From NCBI RefSeq assembly GCF_963675165.1, contig NC_087390.1, positions 4,039,301-4,103,300 on the forward strand: DNA of 64,000 nucleotides. The letters run 5' to 3'. The stretch comes from Halichondria panicea (Eukaryota > Porifera > Demospongiae > Suberitida > Halichondriidae). The stretch's first letter is position 1. Each line of letters starts with the position of its first letter. A program made the position numbers and the translations under genes. The notes beneath the pieces were generated by a model. That model saw only the letters and a program-made list of their open reading frames with translations, was not told the origin of the DNA and did not search any database. Below are positions 47,756 to 60,100 of this stretch, one piece after another.

Positions 47756-47983
47756 GAAGCAGCTTTAGAGGCAGAGTTGAAGCAGCATTTCATCTTGCAA
47801 CACAACAGTTCATCCTACAGGACAGTTCATCTGAAAATTTGAATACTGGTTCTGTCACAGACATTCACATTCGGACTGGAACTACCTTTCCCCTGCCCAG
47901 GTGCAAAGTAACTCTAACCCAGATTGCTACATTCCTGCGAGTTGGGATTAAGTACAACAAGACTCCCACCTCAGTGCCAGGTG
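47756..47983 (+). CDS. Probable exon, unknown protein
   Basis: After CATTTTTTCACAG the frame RSSFRGRVEAAFHLATQQFI, DIHIRTGTTFPLPRCKVTLT, QIATFLRVGIKYNKTPTSVP is open to a possible donor at 47984. The next candidate exon (after AAATGCAG at about 48062, VPTKFSKLKPTKCTIVV) does not join in a clean phase. A Lys/Pro-rich open frame follows at 48156-48446 (DDPPTDQ and SPRSDDPP repeats), probably low-complexity coding or repeat DNA. Confidence 0.35.
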
Positions 47984-49049
47984 ATGGATGAGTCACTAGC
48001 TGCTCTGCTCAAGGAATAGTATGTACCTTATTTGTATAGAATATTACACAAAACCAAATGCAGGTACCGACCAAGTTCTCCAAACTAAAGCCAACTAAGT
48101 GCACTATCGTTGTGGTCAGTGAGTTCACACAGCTGCAAGCTCGTACACATTCATCATGCATGCATGCATGCTAAAATTACAGTATCTGGTACTCCCTCCA
48201 ATGAAGAAGAAGGACCAGGGGAAGAAGTCCCCCGGGAACAAGTCAGACGACCCTCCCACTGATCAAGGAAGAACCCCCCCCCCGTTGATCACGGGAAGAA
48301 GTCCCAGGTCAGACGATCCTCCCACGAAGAAGTCGGCCCCGCTGATCAGGGCCCCAACGGATCACGAGAAGAGACGCCCTCACCAGCCACCCACCAATCA
48401 ACGGAAGACGATCAACGGAAGACGACCACCGATCACGACGAGATGAAGTCAGACGACCCAGGGAAGGGAAGGGATAACTAAAGCCTTTTACTTTTCTATG
48501 CGGGACAGAAAATTGAAAGGCTTGAGGATAATCTTTGCCAAAGAAAACAAGAAGAATCTAATATAGAAGAATCTAATATTGCAACAATCAACAATCAATC
48601 GTGCATGATCTATATACATGCACTATATACATGCACCTGACTTCTGTTTATGATTATGTATATTGCTCTTTGTCACGAGTGTCGTTACTTATTGCATTTA
48701 ATATTGCTATACTTATATCCCGTTGCTACGTTGTTGCCAAGTGCACTGCATATTGCACTGACCACAAAGTCATAATGCTCTAACCACAAAACGCCCCTCT
48801 GGCATTAGACAGACAATTAAATTTAAATTAAATTAATACGCAATGAGAAATAACAAGTATCAAAGTATGTCCAGCCATGCATGAATGAATGTTCAGCACT
48901 TGCAACCATGCAATTGTCCAAGATTGAAGATTCTGTGTTCAGCACTAGAAGTGGCATGAGCTGTTTTGCAGAAGCTTTCTTGGCTTGGTTATGAGGCCGG
49001 GCGTAGACCAGCAGCTATGTGGGCATTACTTGATATTAGGTAGGAACTA

Positions 49050-49690
49050 CTGTGGTAAACCACTCTATAGTAAACATCACTTCTAGATGGGTTGTAGAAC
49101 ATTCTAGAACATTAATTTTTAGATAATGTGTTTTGTTAGTAGAACATTCTAGAAACAGGTTTTAGTATTTAAGTATTGATTTGTTAAGATCATCGAATTG
49201 ACTGTGTGAAACTGAATCAACGTTATCTCAAATACTCTAAACCCTGATCCCTCACATTTGGTGGCAGCGGTGGGATCTAAAGTGTGACAGATTTTCCACT
49301 GACCTACAGTTCATGACTACTAGATCAGGCAAGTAGCAACGAGGGGACAGACCTTACATCTAGAGGACCGCAGAAAGAGAGATGAGGAGATAGCACAAGA
49401 GAGACAGAGACGAGAAGACGAACTAGCTGCCGAGAGAGAGCAGAGAGAGGAACAAAGGCGACAACGAGAAGAAGAACTAGCTGGAACAAAGACGTGCCGA
49501 GAGTGAGCTGAGAGAGGAACAAAGGCGACAACGAGAGGAGGAACTCGCTAGAGACAGACAAATGCGGGAGGAGCAGTTTGCAGAGGAGCGCCGTCGGCAA
49601 TACCTCACTGAAGTTGAGGTGTCTGTAGATGATATCGAGGCCTTTCTCGAACGTAGCATGGGAGCAAAGTAGCATGGGAGCAAAACTACA
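49050..49690 (+). mobile_element. 5' end of a Gypsy-like LTR retrotransposon (LTR, primer site, gag)
   Basis: TTTGGTGGCAGCGGTGGGAT at 49257 is a typical primer-binding-site region following an LTR that ends CCCTCACA; the LTR may start TGTGGTAA at 49050. Downstream a gag-like frame starts MTTRSGK at 49314, has an early stop, and continues as a charged coiled coil (REEQRRQREEELARDRQMRE) to about 49675 (VEVSVDDIEAFLERSM). No protease or polymerase follows, so the element is truncated. This is an inactive genomic remnant. Confidence 0.55.
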
Positions 49691-49699
49691 CTGATAAAA

Positions 49700-49830
49700 T
49701 TAAGGTGCTATGACAGCACCTTTAGGGGTGCTCCCACTAATGTTTAGAAATAGCACCTTCAATTAACAATTAATAACAGCACTAACAGCACCCCAAAGGT
49801 GCTGTATGGAAACACCCCAGGAGTGCTGAT
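49700..49830. repeat. Hairpin with AGCACC / GGTGCT arms
   Basis: GACAGCACCTTTAGGGGTGC at about 49711 pairs with AGCACCCCAAAGGTGCTGT at about 49788. Further GGTGCT and AGCACC words flank both. Small non-coding palindromic unit. Confidence 0.5.
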
Positions 49831-50107
49831 TAATGTGTGTACCCTGTACCCTCTATCCTGCATGACATGCATTCCATTCATAAAAAAATTAATTTTTATT
49901 TGTCAGCAATGCAATTTGTTTAATTCAACAGTGACGTGTACCGTATAGCGGGTATATTTCGAGGGTATAAATTTTCGCTGATGGACCATTACAAAGGATT
50001 TTCGATTTTATTTTCGTGGTCTGAGTTCCAGCCTTTTGAGTTCCAGCCTTTTGGCGCATGCAGCTGTACCTCACATGCAGCTGTACCTCCACACCCTTAG
50101 TTTCATG

Positions 50108-50291
50108 CCTAACATATTTTCAATGTACACATAATTATTGTAGCAGCCATCTTGGAGTGATGATGTCATATGATGTAACAGGTGGTGGTCCAATGGAAGC
50201 GCCAAGAGTTGAACTTTCAGTACCTGCACTCGAATTGTCATTTAGTATTCACAAAAACGTAAAAGTTCTACTCTCTTTGGTTGTTGCACTG
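50108..50291. mobile_element. Solo end of the 57496-58661 foldback family
   Basis: CCTAACATATTTTC, GATGTAACAGGTGGTGGTCC, AATGGAAGCGCCAA.AGTTGA and TCTACTCTCTTTGGTTGTTG up to CACTG-TA occur in the same order as in the right arm at 58440-58661. Only one arm is present. Confidence 0.75.
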
Positions 50292-50579
50292 TATTCCTTG
50301 CAAACCATACCATGTTGATTGTTAAAACACCAGGAATTCCATTGAACAAGCTATAAGTGCACTGTCTTCACTAAAAATGTAAGTAGTCATTTAATTTTTA
50401 CATAGAGGAAGTGAAATTTCACATATAGAGTGGAATAAGATAGGCAAAAAGGAACATGTGAACAAATTATAGAAAAAAGTTTACTGAGGACAAAAGAGCG
50501 TCTATTTATTCTCTCTAATTTTTCGATGAGATTTGACTGCTGTCTTGTACTTCTTTTCTTTAAGCGTTGATCAAGTTCT

Positions 50580-52506
50580 TTTCCCGGAATCAAAATGAAT
50601 GTTTCGTCGAAGGGAGCCGAGCTCACAAGTTGCAGTGAGCTCTCGTGTATTTTTTCATTTGGGCCCACACTCGGGGTTGAGGAATTTGGAAGGAATGTAG
50701 GTGTGGAAGGAATGTAGGTGCCTTTTTTGATTAGATACTTTTCGATTCAGATTTTTCGAACCTAAAATCCACATGTTGTGAAAGCGTCTCTCGCATCCAG
50801 TCACCATTCTTTCCTTCTGTCGAAATTCCCCGCTCCTCAAGAACTCTCTTCATTCCTTTGGCTACCTCCTTTGAGGAAATACATTTTTTGGGCTTGCCAT
50901 TGTAAATAATAGTATCTCAAAGTACTCCACCGGGTTTTACGTTCATGCGATCGCATTGTGGCAACTACTGTTGTCAAACACCCAGAAAATTCGCTCTGCA
51001 AGTTCAGCAGCTCTTCTTATTTGAGACATAAAACGTGAGTATCCCTCTTTATTTTCGCCGTACTCGAGAAATTCTCTAGCGTAATTAAGGCTTTATGATT
51101 GGATTGGACTTTTTTGCTTCTTATTCATACTCCGTTTCGGATAAGGCCAAAAAACAAAAAACCGTTGTTTTCGTGGATAAACAGACACCATTATTCCATC
51201 ATGATTTTCTTGCCTTTTACACCCCACTTGAGGTTTTGATCATCATTTGAATCAGAGATACAAAAGAAAGGGGATTGGAAACGACCGCCCACGCCCTATG
51301 TAAAAGGACTGACATCCGGTGAAGCACTCCGTGTAATTATTGCGCTCGCAAATAATTACATGGAAAAGTTTTGTATCCCTGGTTTCTAGCTCTCCTATCC
51401 ACTAGAGATCACTCAGGGCCTGGGAGATACTTGAGAGAAGTAAGCTTATACCACTGACAAGCTCTAAGTCCGTTGTCTTTACTCTGTTTCCAATTTTTTT
51501 GAGTTTAGCTTGAATTACTCTATGTCAACTTTTCTCTGTCCCTCCTGTGAAGTCAAAACAGCAAAGGACATTGCTTGACTTGGTTATTATGTATCTAAGT
51601 GCTACATAGAATGGCTTCATGCTATAAATAAGCTGTACTGTTCATAAACGTTTGCAGTATAGTCCTTCAAACTGCTTTAGTATACTTTTAGACACACCAC
51701 GGGCCTGTCCCTCCTACGACTTCATAGTAAAGGCTATTTCTTCTTGCATAGCATTTATTTGTCTAGTAATAGTGGCTGCATGGCTTAGTCGACTTTTTAA
51801 AGCTAAATTCTCTTTACTTTTTAGAAAAATCAACATTAAAAATGATCGATTTCACTGTTTCTATGTACAGCACATTGTAGAGCAGTCAAGACTGGTAATG
51901 AGCATGCTGACTATAAATATAATCCTTTGTAGTTTTAGCCACGCCCTATAACGCGGAATGCTTCACGCAAAAATTTCGTAAAAATTTCGTTTCAAATCCC
52001 CTTCCAATCCCCTTTCTTTTGTATCTCTGTTTGAATGGAAAATGCTCTCATCATGAAACAAAAACACTGTTTTCTCTCGTTTCTCGGCAGTCGGTGGTTC
52101 AATGTCTGTTGGTATAGCTGCTCGAGACTCATCAGTTGAGCATTCAGAAGGTTCACAAATCCGCTTCAACAACATCAGCACGCAGCACGCTCATGTCCGT
52201 CAATGAAAACACCCTTACGGTACCTCAAATACCATAGCACAGAGCCACCTCCGACAAGTAGACACCTCCGACAAGTAGACACAGAAACTTTCCTGGGAAA
52301 TCCAGGCTCAAGCGTAGGAGTAGCGTTGTATTGGTAGTCATGTTCGGCTTTCCTTTAACGGAAGAATTGTTTTGTACATACCTTTTCGCTAGTTTCGAAA
52401 GTTCTTCATTCTTCTCCTTCTCGAACAAATCGATGGATTTTGGCAGCTTCCCTTTGTTCTTGATCAATCCAGTTCTCCATCTCCGCACAGCCTCAAAGAA
52501 CAGCAA
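50580..52506 (-). pseudogene. DDE-superfamily transposase (copy 2), split by a 777-bp element
   Basis: Minus-strand blocks from 52506 down: RYVQNNSSVKGKPNM (about 52345-52390), KGVFIDGHER (about 52180-52215), TVFLFHDESIFHSN (about 52035-52085). Then, after the inserted element, DDQNLKWGVKGK (about 51205-51245), EFLEYGENKEGY (about 51040-51075), FWVFDNSSCHNA (about 50955-50990) and KGMKRVLEERGIST (about 50820-50860), down to WMRETLSQHVDFRFEKSESK (about 50740-50800). They match copy 1 (3387-4990). The C-terminal Asn-Pro-x-Glu block is replaced by unrelated sequence near 50700. Excising the 777-bp element with one target copy rejoins the frame exactly. Confidence 0.75.
51253..52029. mobile_element. 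Non-autonomous element, 777 bp, 28-bp ends, 7-bp target duplication
   Basis: CAGAGATACAAAAGAAAGGG at the left continues to a perfect 28-bp inverted match at the right end (52002-52029). TTTGAAT is duplicated at 51246-51252 and 52030-52036. It sits inside the reading frame of the DDE transposase copy 2. Both ends also carry CACGCCCTAT about 30-90 bp inside. No coding capacity is supported, though a plus-strand 99-codon open frame with a hydrophobic stretch lies at 51652-51951. The superfamily is not assigned. Confidence 0.85.
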
Positions 52507-52599
52507 ATGAAATCCGATGGAGAATGGTATATCAGTATTTTGGACTACAGCTAAGTTTTGAATGTTGATACCACCACAGTATTTAGACTAATCAAACGA

Positions 52600-53400
52600 T
52601 TTGAGGCAAGTGGTGATGTTACCTCATCCAAATGGACATGATCACCATCTGAAGTGCATAAGAGAGTTTTTGATTTTAGAGTTAGTGGCTGAACACCCTG
52701 GAATATACTTGAGAGACGAGGTATTCAAGACAACTGGTACTGACATTTCCATCAGCTCCATCTGTTCTTTTTTGCATAAGAATAGGTTCACACGTCGCAA
52801 ACTAACAAGAATAGCTGGCCAACGCTCGGACTTTTCCAGGAGTGTTTACATGATGGATCTTTGTATTTTTCCCCCTGAAATGCTGGTGTTCATTGACGAA
52901 AGTGGTTTCGATTGTCGAGATACCTTGCGCAAGTATGGTTATAGCTTAAGAGGTCAACCGTGCCAAGCTGTTAGTCATCTACATAGAGGAAAGCTGCAAT
53001 GTGCACAGACGGTGTTATTGGCACTCTAATCTTTGAGGGAGGGGAGGAGTTAATGCTGAATGTTTCCAAACCTTTTTAGAAGTGGAACTAAGCAGTAAAC
53101 TTCTTCCTTTTGATGGAGTAAATCCACGAAGTGTGCTTGTAATGGACAATGCTTCAAATGGACAATGCTACAATACACCATGCAGATTGGGATGAAGTTG
53201 TCAAAGGACTAGAACAACTAGGTGTACTTGTGTACTTTTTACCTCCCTATAGTCCGGATTTAAACCCAATAGAAGAACTATTCTCAAAGGTTAAATACGT
53301 TATGAAGGCCAATGAGAACATTTTAAGTGGATATGATTTAGAGACAAATATTTGTGCGGCTTCACTGCAGTAACTTCAGAAGATTGTGTCAACTGGATTA
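52600..53400 (+). pseudogene. IS630/Tc1-like (DDE_3) transposase, nearly complete
   Basis: The N-terminal helix-turn-helix region contains IYLRDEVFKTTGTDIS and SSICSFLHKNRFTRRKLTRI. The catalytic core has MLVFIDESGFDCRDTLRKYG (first Asp, about 52880-52940), YSLRGQPCQ, then VLVMDNA / QMDNATIHHADW (second Asp, about 53140-53190) and FLPPYSPDLNPIEELFSKVK (Glu, about 53240-53295). A frameshift at about 52985 and a near-tandem 16-bp duplication at 53143-53173 break the frame. The stop is near 53371. Terminal repeats were not found. Confidence 0.75.
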
Positions 53401-53459
53401 TCAATCCAGGATATTGAATGTATAATTATTAACAAAATAATTATTATTATTATTTTACA

Positions 53460-53840
53460 TCATGAACTGTTTAGGGTTTTGAGGGATTAAGTTCACGTAG
53501 CGATGACAAAATGCTTGCCTTCTGCTCACTGTATTCAGTATCATTCAAAACACCATCTTCATACAGACTGTGAAGTTGTGCGTAGATCCTCTAAATTTTT
53601 ACGTCTTAAATTCGCCTGGTGAGTAGGTCATGGACACCGGCACACTACTGGGTTTCTTAGGTGATCCCTTGAGTGCGCTAACAATAGCTTGTCAGCACCC
53701 ACCGCAACTAAGTCTTCTCGTGCAAACACCCACTGTTGGGTTGTACGATTTTCCATGTACCCCACCATGAAATTCAGTAGAATCTGGCACAAATCCTGGA
53801 AAGTCATCTTTTAATTTTAGTTTAAGACGGTTTCAAATCT
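53460..53840 (-). pseudogene. C-terminal gene fragment with SHOCT-like end
   Basis: Minus strand reads DDFPGFVPDSTEFHGGVHGK, MTYSPGEFKT and, in another frame, QLHSLYEDGVLNDTEYSEQK ASILSSLRELN to a stop near 53475. The last segment matches the short-helix pattern LxxLxxxGxLTxxEYxxQKxxIL seen in SHOCT-like C-termini. Parent gene unknown. Confidence 0.35.
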
Positions 53841-54751
53841 GGAACTGACTTGATGCCATGTTAACAATATGAAATCACACTTTTCTTGGGGTTTATGAAT
53901 TTGACTTTGTACTTGTAGGATAGCCGGCCTAGCCTGCTCATCTATGAAAAAAATAACAGCTAATTTATAACCAGGCAGTATATATAGTACGGCGATATAG
54001 TACAGTACAAACTGTTAACTTACTGCTCATGGAGAAATTAGCTTCAGAGTTGTATAATTATGTTATTTAGCTAGTTTGGAATCTCTGCTTGGAATTGTCC
54101 ATGTGCTTGGTCACATGATGTTGTGCAACCTTGTTAAAACAACTGTGGTTACAACTGTGGTTACAGCAAAGTCTACTCAGAATATTGCAAGTTTTACTAA
54201 AATGACTGTATCTGTATCTGCTTTTCTACATGTATTGATGTATACTGAATCTTGCTCGATAATTATTCCTTTCCTTGCCAGCCTATATGCATGCATGCAT
54301 TCATCCGCATTAATATAGCTTGCGCACTTGTGCTCATTGCCGTTATAATAATCCACATTATGCATGTGCATGCATGCATGATTTTAGCTCGGAGTTTCAT
54401 AATTACACATGCACTACCTGCCTCCAACCGAGGGTGAACCACAGAACATCATCTGATATTGATCCATGGTCCATGGAGTCTATTAATGTTATTCATTTTT
54501 TCTTTCAAAGGTGCTGGTGCCTAAAGGTATAAAGGTAGGTAAACAATTATAATTATGAGGTATATATATAATTATAATTATGCATTGAAATGGCTTTAAC
54601 AATTATCAGCTATAAAGCTATATATTATAGCACATTGCATATTACATACACCAATTCATATATAGATGTCATCATCCCTCAAAACTGAGGTATTGAAAAT
54701 TAAGACCAATGAACCGGTCATAATGAAAGCAACATAATGAAAGCAACAAGT

Positions 54752-54890
54752 GATTTAGCCTCGAATCCAGGCCCCTCATACTTCTGGGCCTGGTATAAGT
54801 TGCATACGCATGCGCAACCATTCCCAGAATTTCTGGGAATCAGGATATTTTAGTAAAATATCAGTAAAATTATTACATAACAGTTCCGCA
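54752..54890. repeat. Dispersed repeat B, copy 2
   Basis: TTAGCCTCGAATCCAGGCCC, GGGCCTGGTAT, CGCATGCGCAACC and AGTAAAAT appear in the same order as at 29157-29285. It lies about 80 bp upstream of the RecQ-like gene start. The stretch 53860-54750 has no recognised gene. Confidence 0.6.
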
Positions 54891-54968
54891 CCACTTACAG
54901 TATTCTGAAACCACATTGTCCGTTTTATATTTATGTGCAAGCTCAGCTAGCTAGTGCCTGGTTTTGTG

Positions 54969-55995
54969 ATGGCTAGTAGTCAGTCAAGTTTCTCTGGTGC
55001 TGTGAAGCACGCCCTGGCGTGTATCGGCAACAAAGACCTTGTTCTTAAGCCAAAGCAAGTGGAAGTGTTGGAGGCAGTCTACAATGGCAGCGACACTTTC
55101 GTATGGTTCCCTACTGGATATGGCAAAAGCCTTTGCTATCAACTGCTGCCATTCATGTTCGACTTCAGGCGTGGCAGTACCGAAGCCCAAGACACACATC
55201 GGTGTTGTGTAATTGTAATATCACCTCTACTCGCTCTCATGGTGGACCAGGTCTCCTCCTTACGCAGTCGAGGTGTGTCTGCTGCCATATTGTCTGCTGC
55301 CATATTGTCTGGCAATGCTGGTGTAGACAAGCAATATCTTGCTAGTGAGGCTGACATCAAGTCTGGGTGTTTCAGGCTTCTGTACAGCTGTCCTGAAGCA
55401 GTCGTTGGTGCAGACAGGTGTCTGTTGGAACCTTCATTGTGTCACACAGTTGTGGCAGTGGCTGTAGACGAAGCGCATTGTGTTTACAAGTGGTAAGTAT
55501 AAAAATTCATTAAATCATAACATGTGTATGGCCACATTCATGAGATTCGTGCATTTGTCCCCTTTGGTGCACCCATTCTAGCTCTCACAGCCACCGTTAC
55601 TGACTCTGTTCGCCGAAGCATCATTCAATCTCTCAGCATGACTAGGGAGTGTCGTGTTGTTTCAGAGTCACCAAACAAACCGAACATCTTTTACTCTGTC
55701 AAGCGGCGATCGATTCTCGAGGATGATTTTGCTCAACTGGTTGAGAGTCTGAGAGAAGGCGGTGTGAGAGGAAGACGAGTACTTGTGTATTGCCGTTCCT
55801 TAGATATGTGTGCCGATCTTTATGCCCACTTCCACGAATGCTTGAATGAGTGAATGAGATGAGAGGAGCTACTATCCTCCTGGGTCACCTCAGCAACTAC
55901 AGGCTCTTCGGAATGTACCACTCCAAGACTCCTCAACACAATAAGGATGTCATACTGAAGACCCTTTGGAATATGGCTGGAGCGGAAGGTGTTGA
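54969..55995 (+). pseudogene. RecQ-like DNA helicase, truncated, two exons
   Basis: Starts MASSQSSFSGAVKHALACIG. Motif I FPTGYGKSLCYQLLPF (about 55105-55155), motif Ia VISPLLALMVDQVSSLRSRG (about 55215-55275), motif II VDEAHC (about 55465), donor GTAAGT after 55492. Exon 2 from about 55530: GHIHEIRAFVPFGAPILALT with motif III LTATVT, then RVLVYCRSLDMCADLYAHFH (motif IV). A 15-bp in-frame tandem duplication (55277-55306) adds SAAIL-type residues. The intron has no AG at its expected end, so the acceptor seems deleted. Sequence after NKDVILKTLWNMAG (about 55970) is unrelated: motifs V-VI and the zinc-binding part are missing. Confidence 0.78.
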
Positions 55996-56880
55996 TCGTA
56001 TAGCTTGGTCCCCCTGCTAGTTTTCGGTAAGGGTCAAGCTTAGTGACTTGACCCGTTTGCCAATGATTCCGTTCATTTTCCACCTAAGCCTTGCTTTGCA
56101 GAATGTAGGAGTTGCATGCAACAAAACCCAGAGCAGGGGCGTACCCTCGAAAAATGTTTAACCGAAAACCACACCCACTAATTATCGCTTAGAAGTGCAT
56201 GCTATTTACTTGCTCTTCTTCTCTTTTGCTCTTCTCTTTTCTAGTAGTCATACTGGAAATAAATACGTTCGCCAATAAAAACCATCACTTCTATTGTAGC
56301 TAGCCTCAGGTATAAGGCATATTTTGCTGACACGTGATTGTTATGTAATATTGCCCTACATGTCGAGTCAGCAAATATGTGTAACTACGTTGATGCTCAA
56401 TGCAGTGACTGAGCTCGTACCTCCTCTGAACATATTGGAGTGGTGCCCAACCCCACGCAGTTGGTTCGACTCCGCTCAACTAGCTGAAATTAATCTCACC
56501 TTTAATTATTCCTGTGGATGTACCTTTTTCTTGAGGGCATAGTGTTTACTTTTAGTTGTGTTAATTAACCAAATGTCATGAGCTGTTTCGATGACGCATG
56601 CCCCGCTGATCAAAGTGCGAACAAAGAAAGAACACCTTATGAGAGCAATTCCTAAACAGTATAAATCAACCAGGACTTTGTAAAGACCTTGGGAAAGACA
56701 CATAGACAAGGATGGGAAATCTGTGATACTTCTTAAGCTAATAGCTGAGTCCAAACCAAAGCACCTGCCTCCAAGAAATATCAGCGAAACCACCAATTCC
56801 ATTACGTATTGAAGCGGAATAACTGCAGGAATGGGACCATTACCCACTCTGGAAAGTTACCTGCAGACACCTATCAAATG

Positions 56881-57010
56881 TTAAGGCCTGGGTCAGGCAC
56901 TGATAAAGATTCATTGACTACATTTTATGTAGATGATGTAGATGATGTAGTGTTAATGAGATTCATAATATTATTCATTGCACGACGTCTAGCTGCTAGA
57001 AACTATTATA
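56881..57010. repeat. Partial copy of the 14461-14886 element
   Basis: TTAAGGCCTGGGTCAGGCAC, ACATTTTATGTAGATGATGT, GTGTTAATGA.ATTCATAAT and TATTCATTGCA.GACGTC match the reverse complement of 14755-14875. The stretch 56000-56880 shows no recognised gene. Confidence 0.6.
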
Positions 57011-57152
57011 GATTATCTTTGGCAACAAATACGGCGGACTTAAACAAGGGCCCTCATGTTTCCTTGATGGGAAGGAAAACTTTCTGCTTCTTTAGCCACT
57101 CTAGAGGTAGGCTATTTTGTGTATCTCAGAATCCCATCAAGGATACTAGTAC

Positions 57153-60100
57153 CTAGCTAGCCCTAGTGATATTGGCATCTTTCAACGCCGTATTTGCAGT
57201 TCTCATCTGAAAGTGGCATGACATCATCGTCGAACCTTGATAGCACCTTACCAAATGCCGTCTGAGTTTTTGCTGGTCCAGTGTCAGCGTGTTTAAAGAG
57301 TCTCCAACTAAGAGGTGGTATGCCCATGCAATAGCAAATAGGCCACAGTCATATGACTCTTGTTGTTGTTGGACAGGTGGACACTCTGCCAGTAAACCAA
57401 TTTCTTCACGTTGTGGTGGACTAAGTGTGGGATGGTAGAGCTGGAGTAGTTGATTTTCTACAGATCTAGGAAATTCCTTAGTGCCTGTCTATATACAGTG
57501 CAACAACCAAAGAGAGTAGATTTTTTTTGTATTATTATTTTTCACATTTTGTGGCATATCTTCTGAAGTAAAGGTGATATGATCTATTTGAGTGCAGGTA
57601 CTGAAAGTTCAACTATTGGCGCTTCCATTGGACCACCACCTGTTACATCATATGATATCATCACTATGAAATGGCTGTCTAAAGATGTGTACCTCCGAAA
57701 ATATGTTAGGAATAGAAGTAGGATCTGAAATTTGTTGTGACTATATTGCTCATCTTTTGAGCTTCAACGGAAGTCTGGGCTACTAGTAAGTTCTGAGAAA
57801 TACTGCATTTTGTTGTTTTTTGGTGGCAAATATGTTAGGAATACAACTTTCGATTTTATGCTAGTTAAGGTCTGATTTTTGAGAAGGATGTACTACAATA
57901 GTGTAAAATTCATTTGCACTAACTTACAAGAGCTAGACAAGTCTCTTCTTTGCTAGAGTGGCCCTTCTTGTCAAAAATGGTCCGTTTTGCTGACGTATGC
58001 AATGATATTCATTGATTTGTGACATCACAAATTGTTATTTGCTATTTGCTACATCCAAAGGTCATGTGATGTCTACCTGCAAATACACAGTTGGTGTTGG
58101 TCATTCTGTGTCACAGGGGCGTGGCAATTGAGCCTTATACGTAGGCAAATCGCCCCAAAAGTCATAAAAAGCACTGTTTTTGACAAGATGGGAGGCTAGC
58201 CTAACTCCTGTAAGTTAGTACAGATGAAAAGTACACTATTGTAGTACATGCTGCTCAAAAATCAGACCTTAACTAATATAAAATCGAAAGTTGTATTCCT
58301 AACATATTTGCCACCAAAAAACAACAAAATGCAGTATTTCTCAGAACTTACTAGTAGCCCAGACTTCCGTTGAAGCTCAAAAGATGAGCAATATACTCAG
58401 GTACATGCACAACAAATTTCAGATCAAAATAAGCTACTTCTATTCCTAACATATTTTCGGAAGTACACATCTTCAGACAGCCATTTTATACTGATGATGT
58501 CATGTGATGTAACAGGTGGTGGTCCAATGGAAGCGCCAATAGTTGAACTTTAAGTACCTGCACTCAAATAGATCATATCACTTTTACTTTAAAAGATATG
58601 CCACAAAATGTAAAAAATGTGTACCAAAAAAAAAAATCTACTCTCTTTGGTTGTTGCACTGTAGACACTGCCTTCAATACAACTTGTCAGGATCCAGTGA
58701 TGACGTTCTGGCACAAACAGTATCTGCACTCCTAATATATAATAAAAAGAATTGTTTCATAATCTTGAGACAGTTTACATAACTCACCTTGAACCCTCGA
58801 ACCCTCGTGCGCTTGTCCAAATCAATTGGGCGAAAACCAAGACGAAACTGCACTTTAAGTGACGATTGCAACCCAGATGTTTTGGAGAATTGGCCACTTA
58901 AAAGTATCATTGCAGCATCCACATGCTTGTCAGACAGCATGCCTGTTGGGGCTAGTAGTATCTCTCTGTCATGTGCCGTGAGAGAGAGCTCATTGACCCA
59001 CTGTACTTTGGTCTATGATAAGGTAAGAATAGTACAGTAAAGGTACAGTAACAGACAAAAGATAATTGATTGAGACACAACACTCACCTTCTTGAAAACA
59101 TCCTTAGTCTTACATTTGTTTGACTTAGGGTCTCTCTTTGGTGGCTGTGGGTCGTCTCTCTCTGGTGGCTGTGGGTCCTCTTTCTTTGGTGGCTGTTGGT
59201 CGTCTCTCTCTGGTGGCTGTGGGTCGTCTCTCTTTGGTGGCTGTGGGTCGTCTCTCTTTGGTGGCTGTGGGTCTCTCTGGTGGCTGTGGTGGGTGTGGGT
59301 CGTCTTTCTTTGGGTCGTCTTTCTTTGGTGGCTGTGGTGGCTGTGGGTCGTCTTTCTTTGGTGGCTGTTGGTCGTCTCTCCGATCGCCTTCTGGTGGCTG
59401 TTTATTGTCTCTAGACAAGCTCCTTTCATTAAACAACCTTTCATTAAACAACTTCAGCCGACAGACATTCGCCTTCTTCTTGAGTATTTGACCAGAAAGG
59501 TTTTTTAGCTCATATAAGCCCTTACCTATATATACATATAATAATATATATAATTATATATAGTGCATGTGAATTCATTTTAGCTGTATAACATACAGGC
59601 TGTATAGATATAACTATTATCACTAAAATAATAATAATAACTTACCTAAATCTCGGTTGATGAAATATATGGACCTAGTCATCTTGAGTCCAGTTTTCCT
59701 CCCTTCCTTCCTCTGCTTTTGAGCAGTATTCTCCAGCAAAACCTTCATACCCACGCTAAGTGTGCTGACATACGTTTCTTTTTGTTTGCCTTGTGCTGAC
59801 TTGATGTTAACACTTCTTCACGGCTCTTCAAAAGATGTTCAATAACTTCTTCTGGGGTTCTGCTCACTATCAATCGGCAAACGCATCTCAGCTTCTCAGC
59901 TTGGAAGAGCATGAAGTAAGGAGAATGCTTAATTGATGCCTGACGCAATGCCCTATATCCCATGAGAATCATGTTGATCTTCTCGTCCCAGTTATCTTGG
60001 TTGTCATTCACAGTCTTAGCCAAACACCTAGAAAGAGTCTGGTTAAACCGCTCAGTTAATCCATTTGTCTGAGGGTGGTAAGCGCTAGTGATTCTATGCT

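Noticed and set aside
48156-48446. Lys/Pro-rich protein with SDDPPT repeats
   Set aside because: Low-complexity and without an identifiable start context or homologue; mentioned only as a possible continuation of the exon at 47756.
51652-51951. 99-codon open frame with a hydrophobic stretch inside the 777-bp element
   Set aside because: Non-autonomous element interior; the related fragment at 6300-6450 does not preserve a frame.
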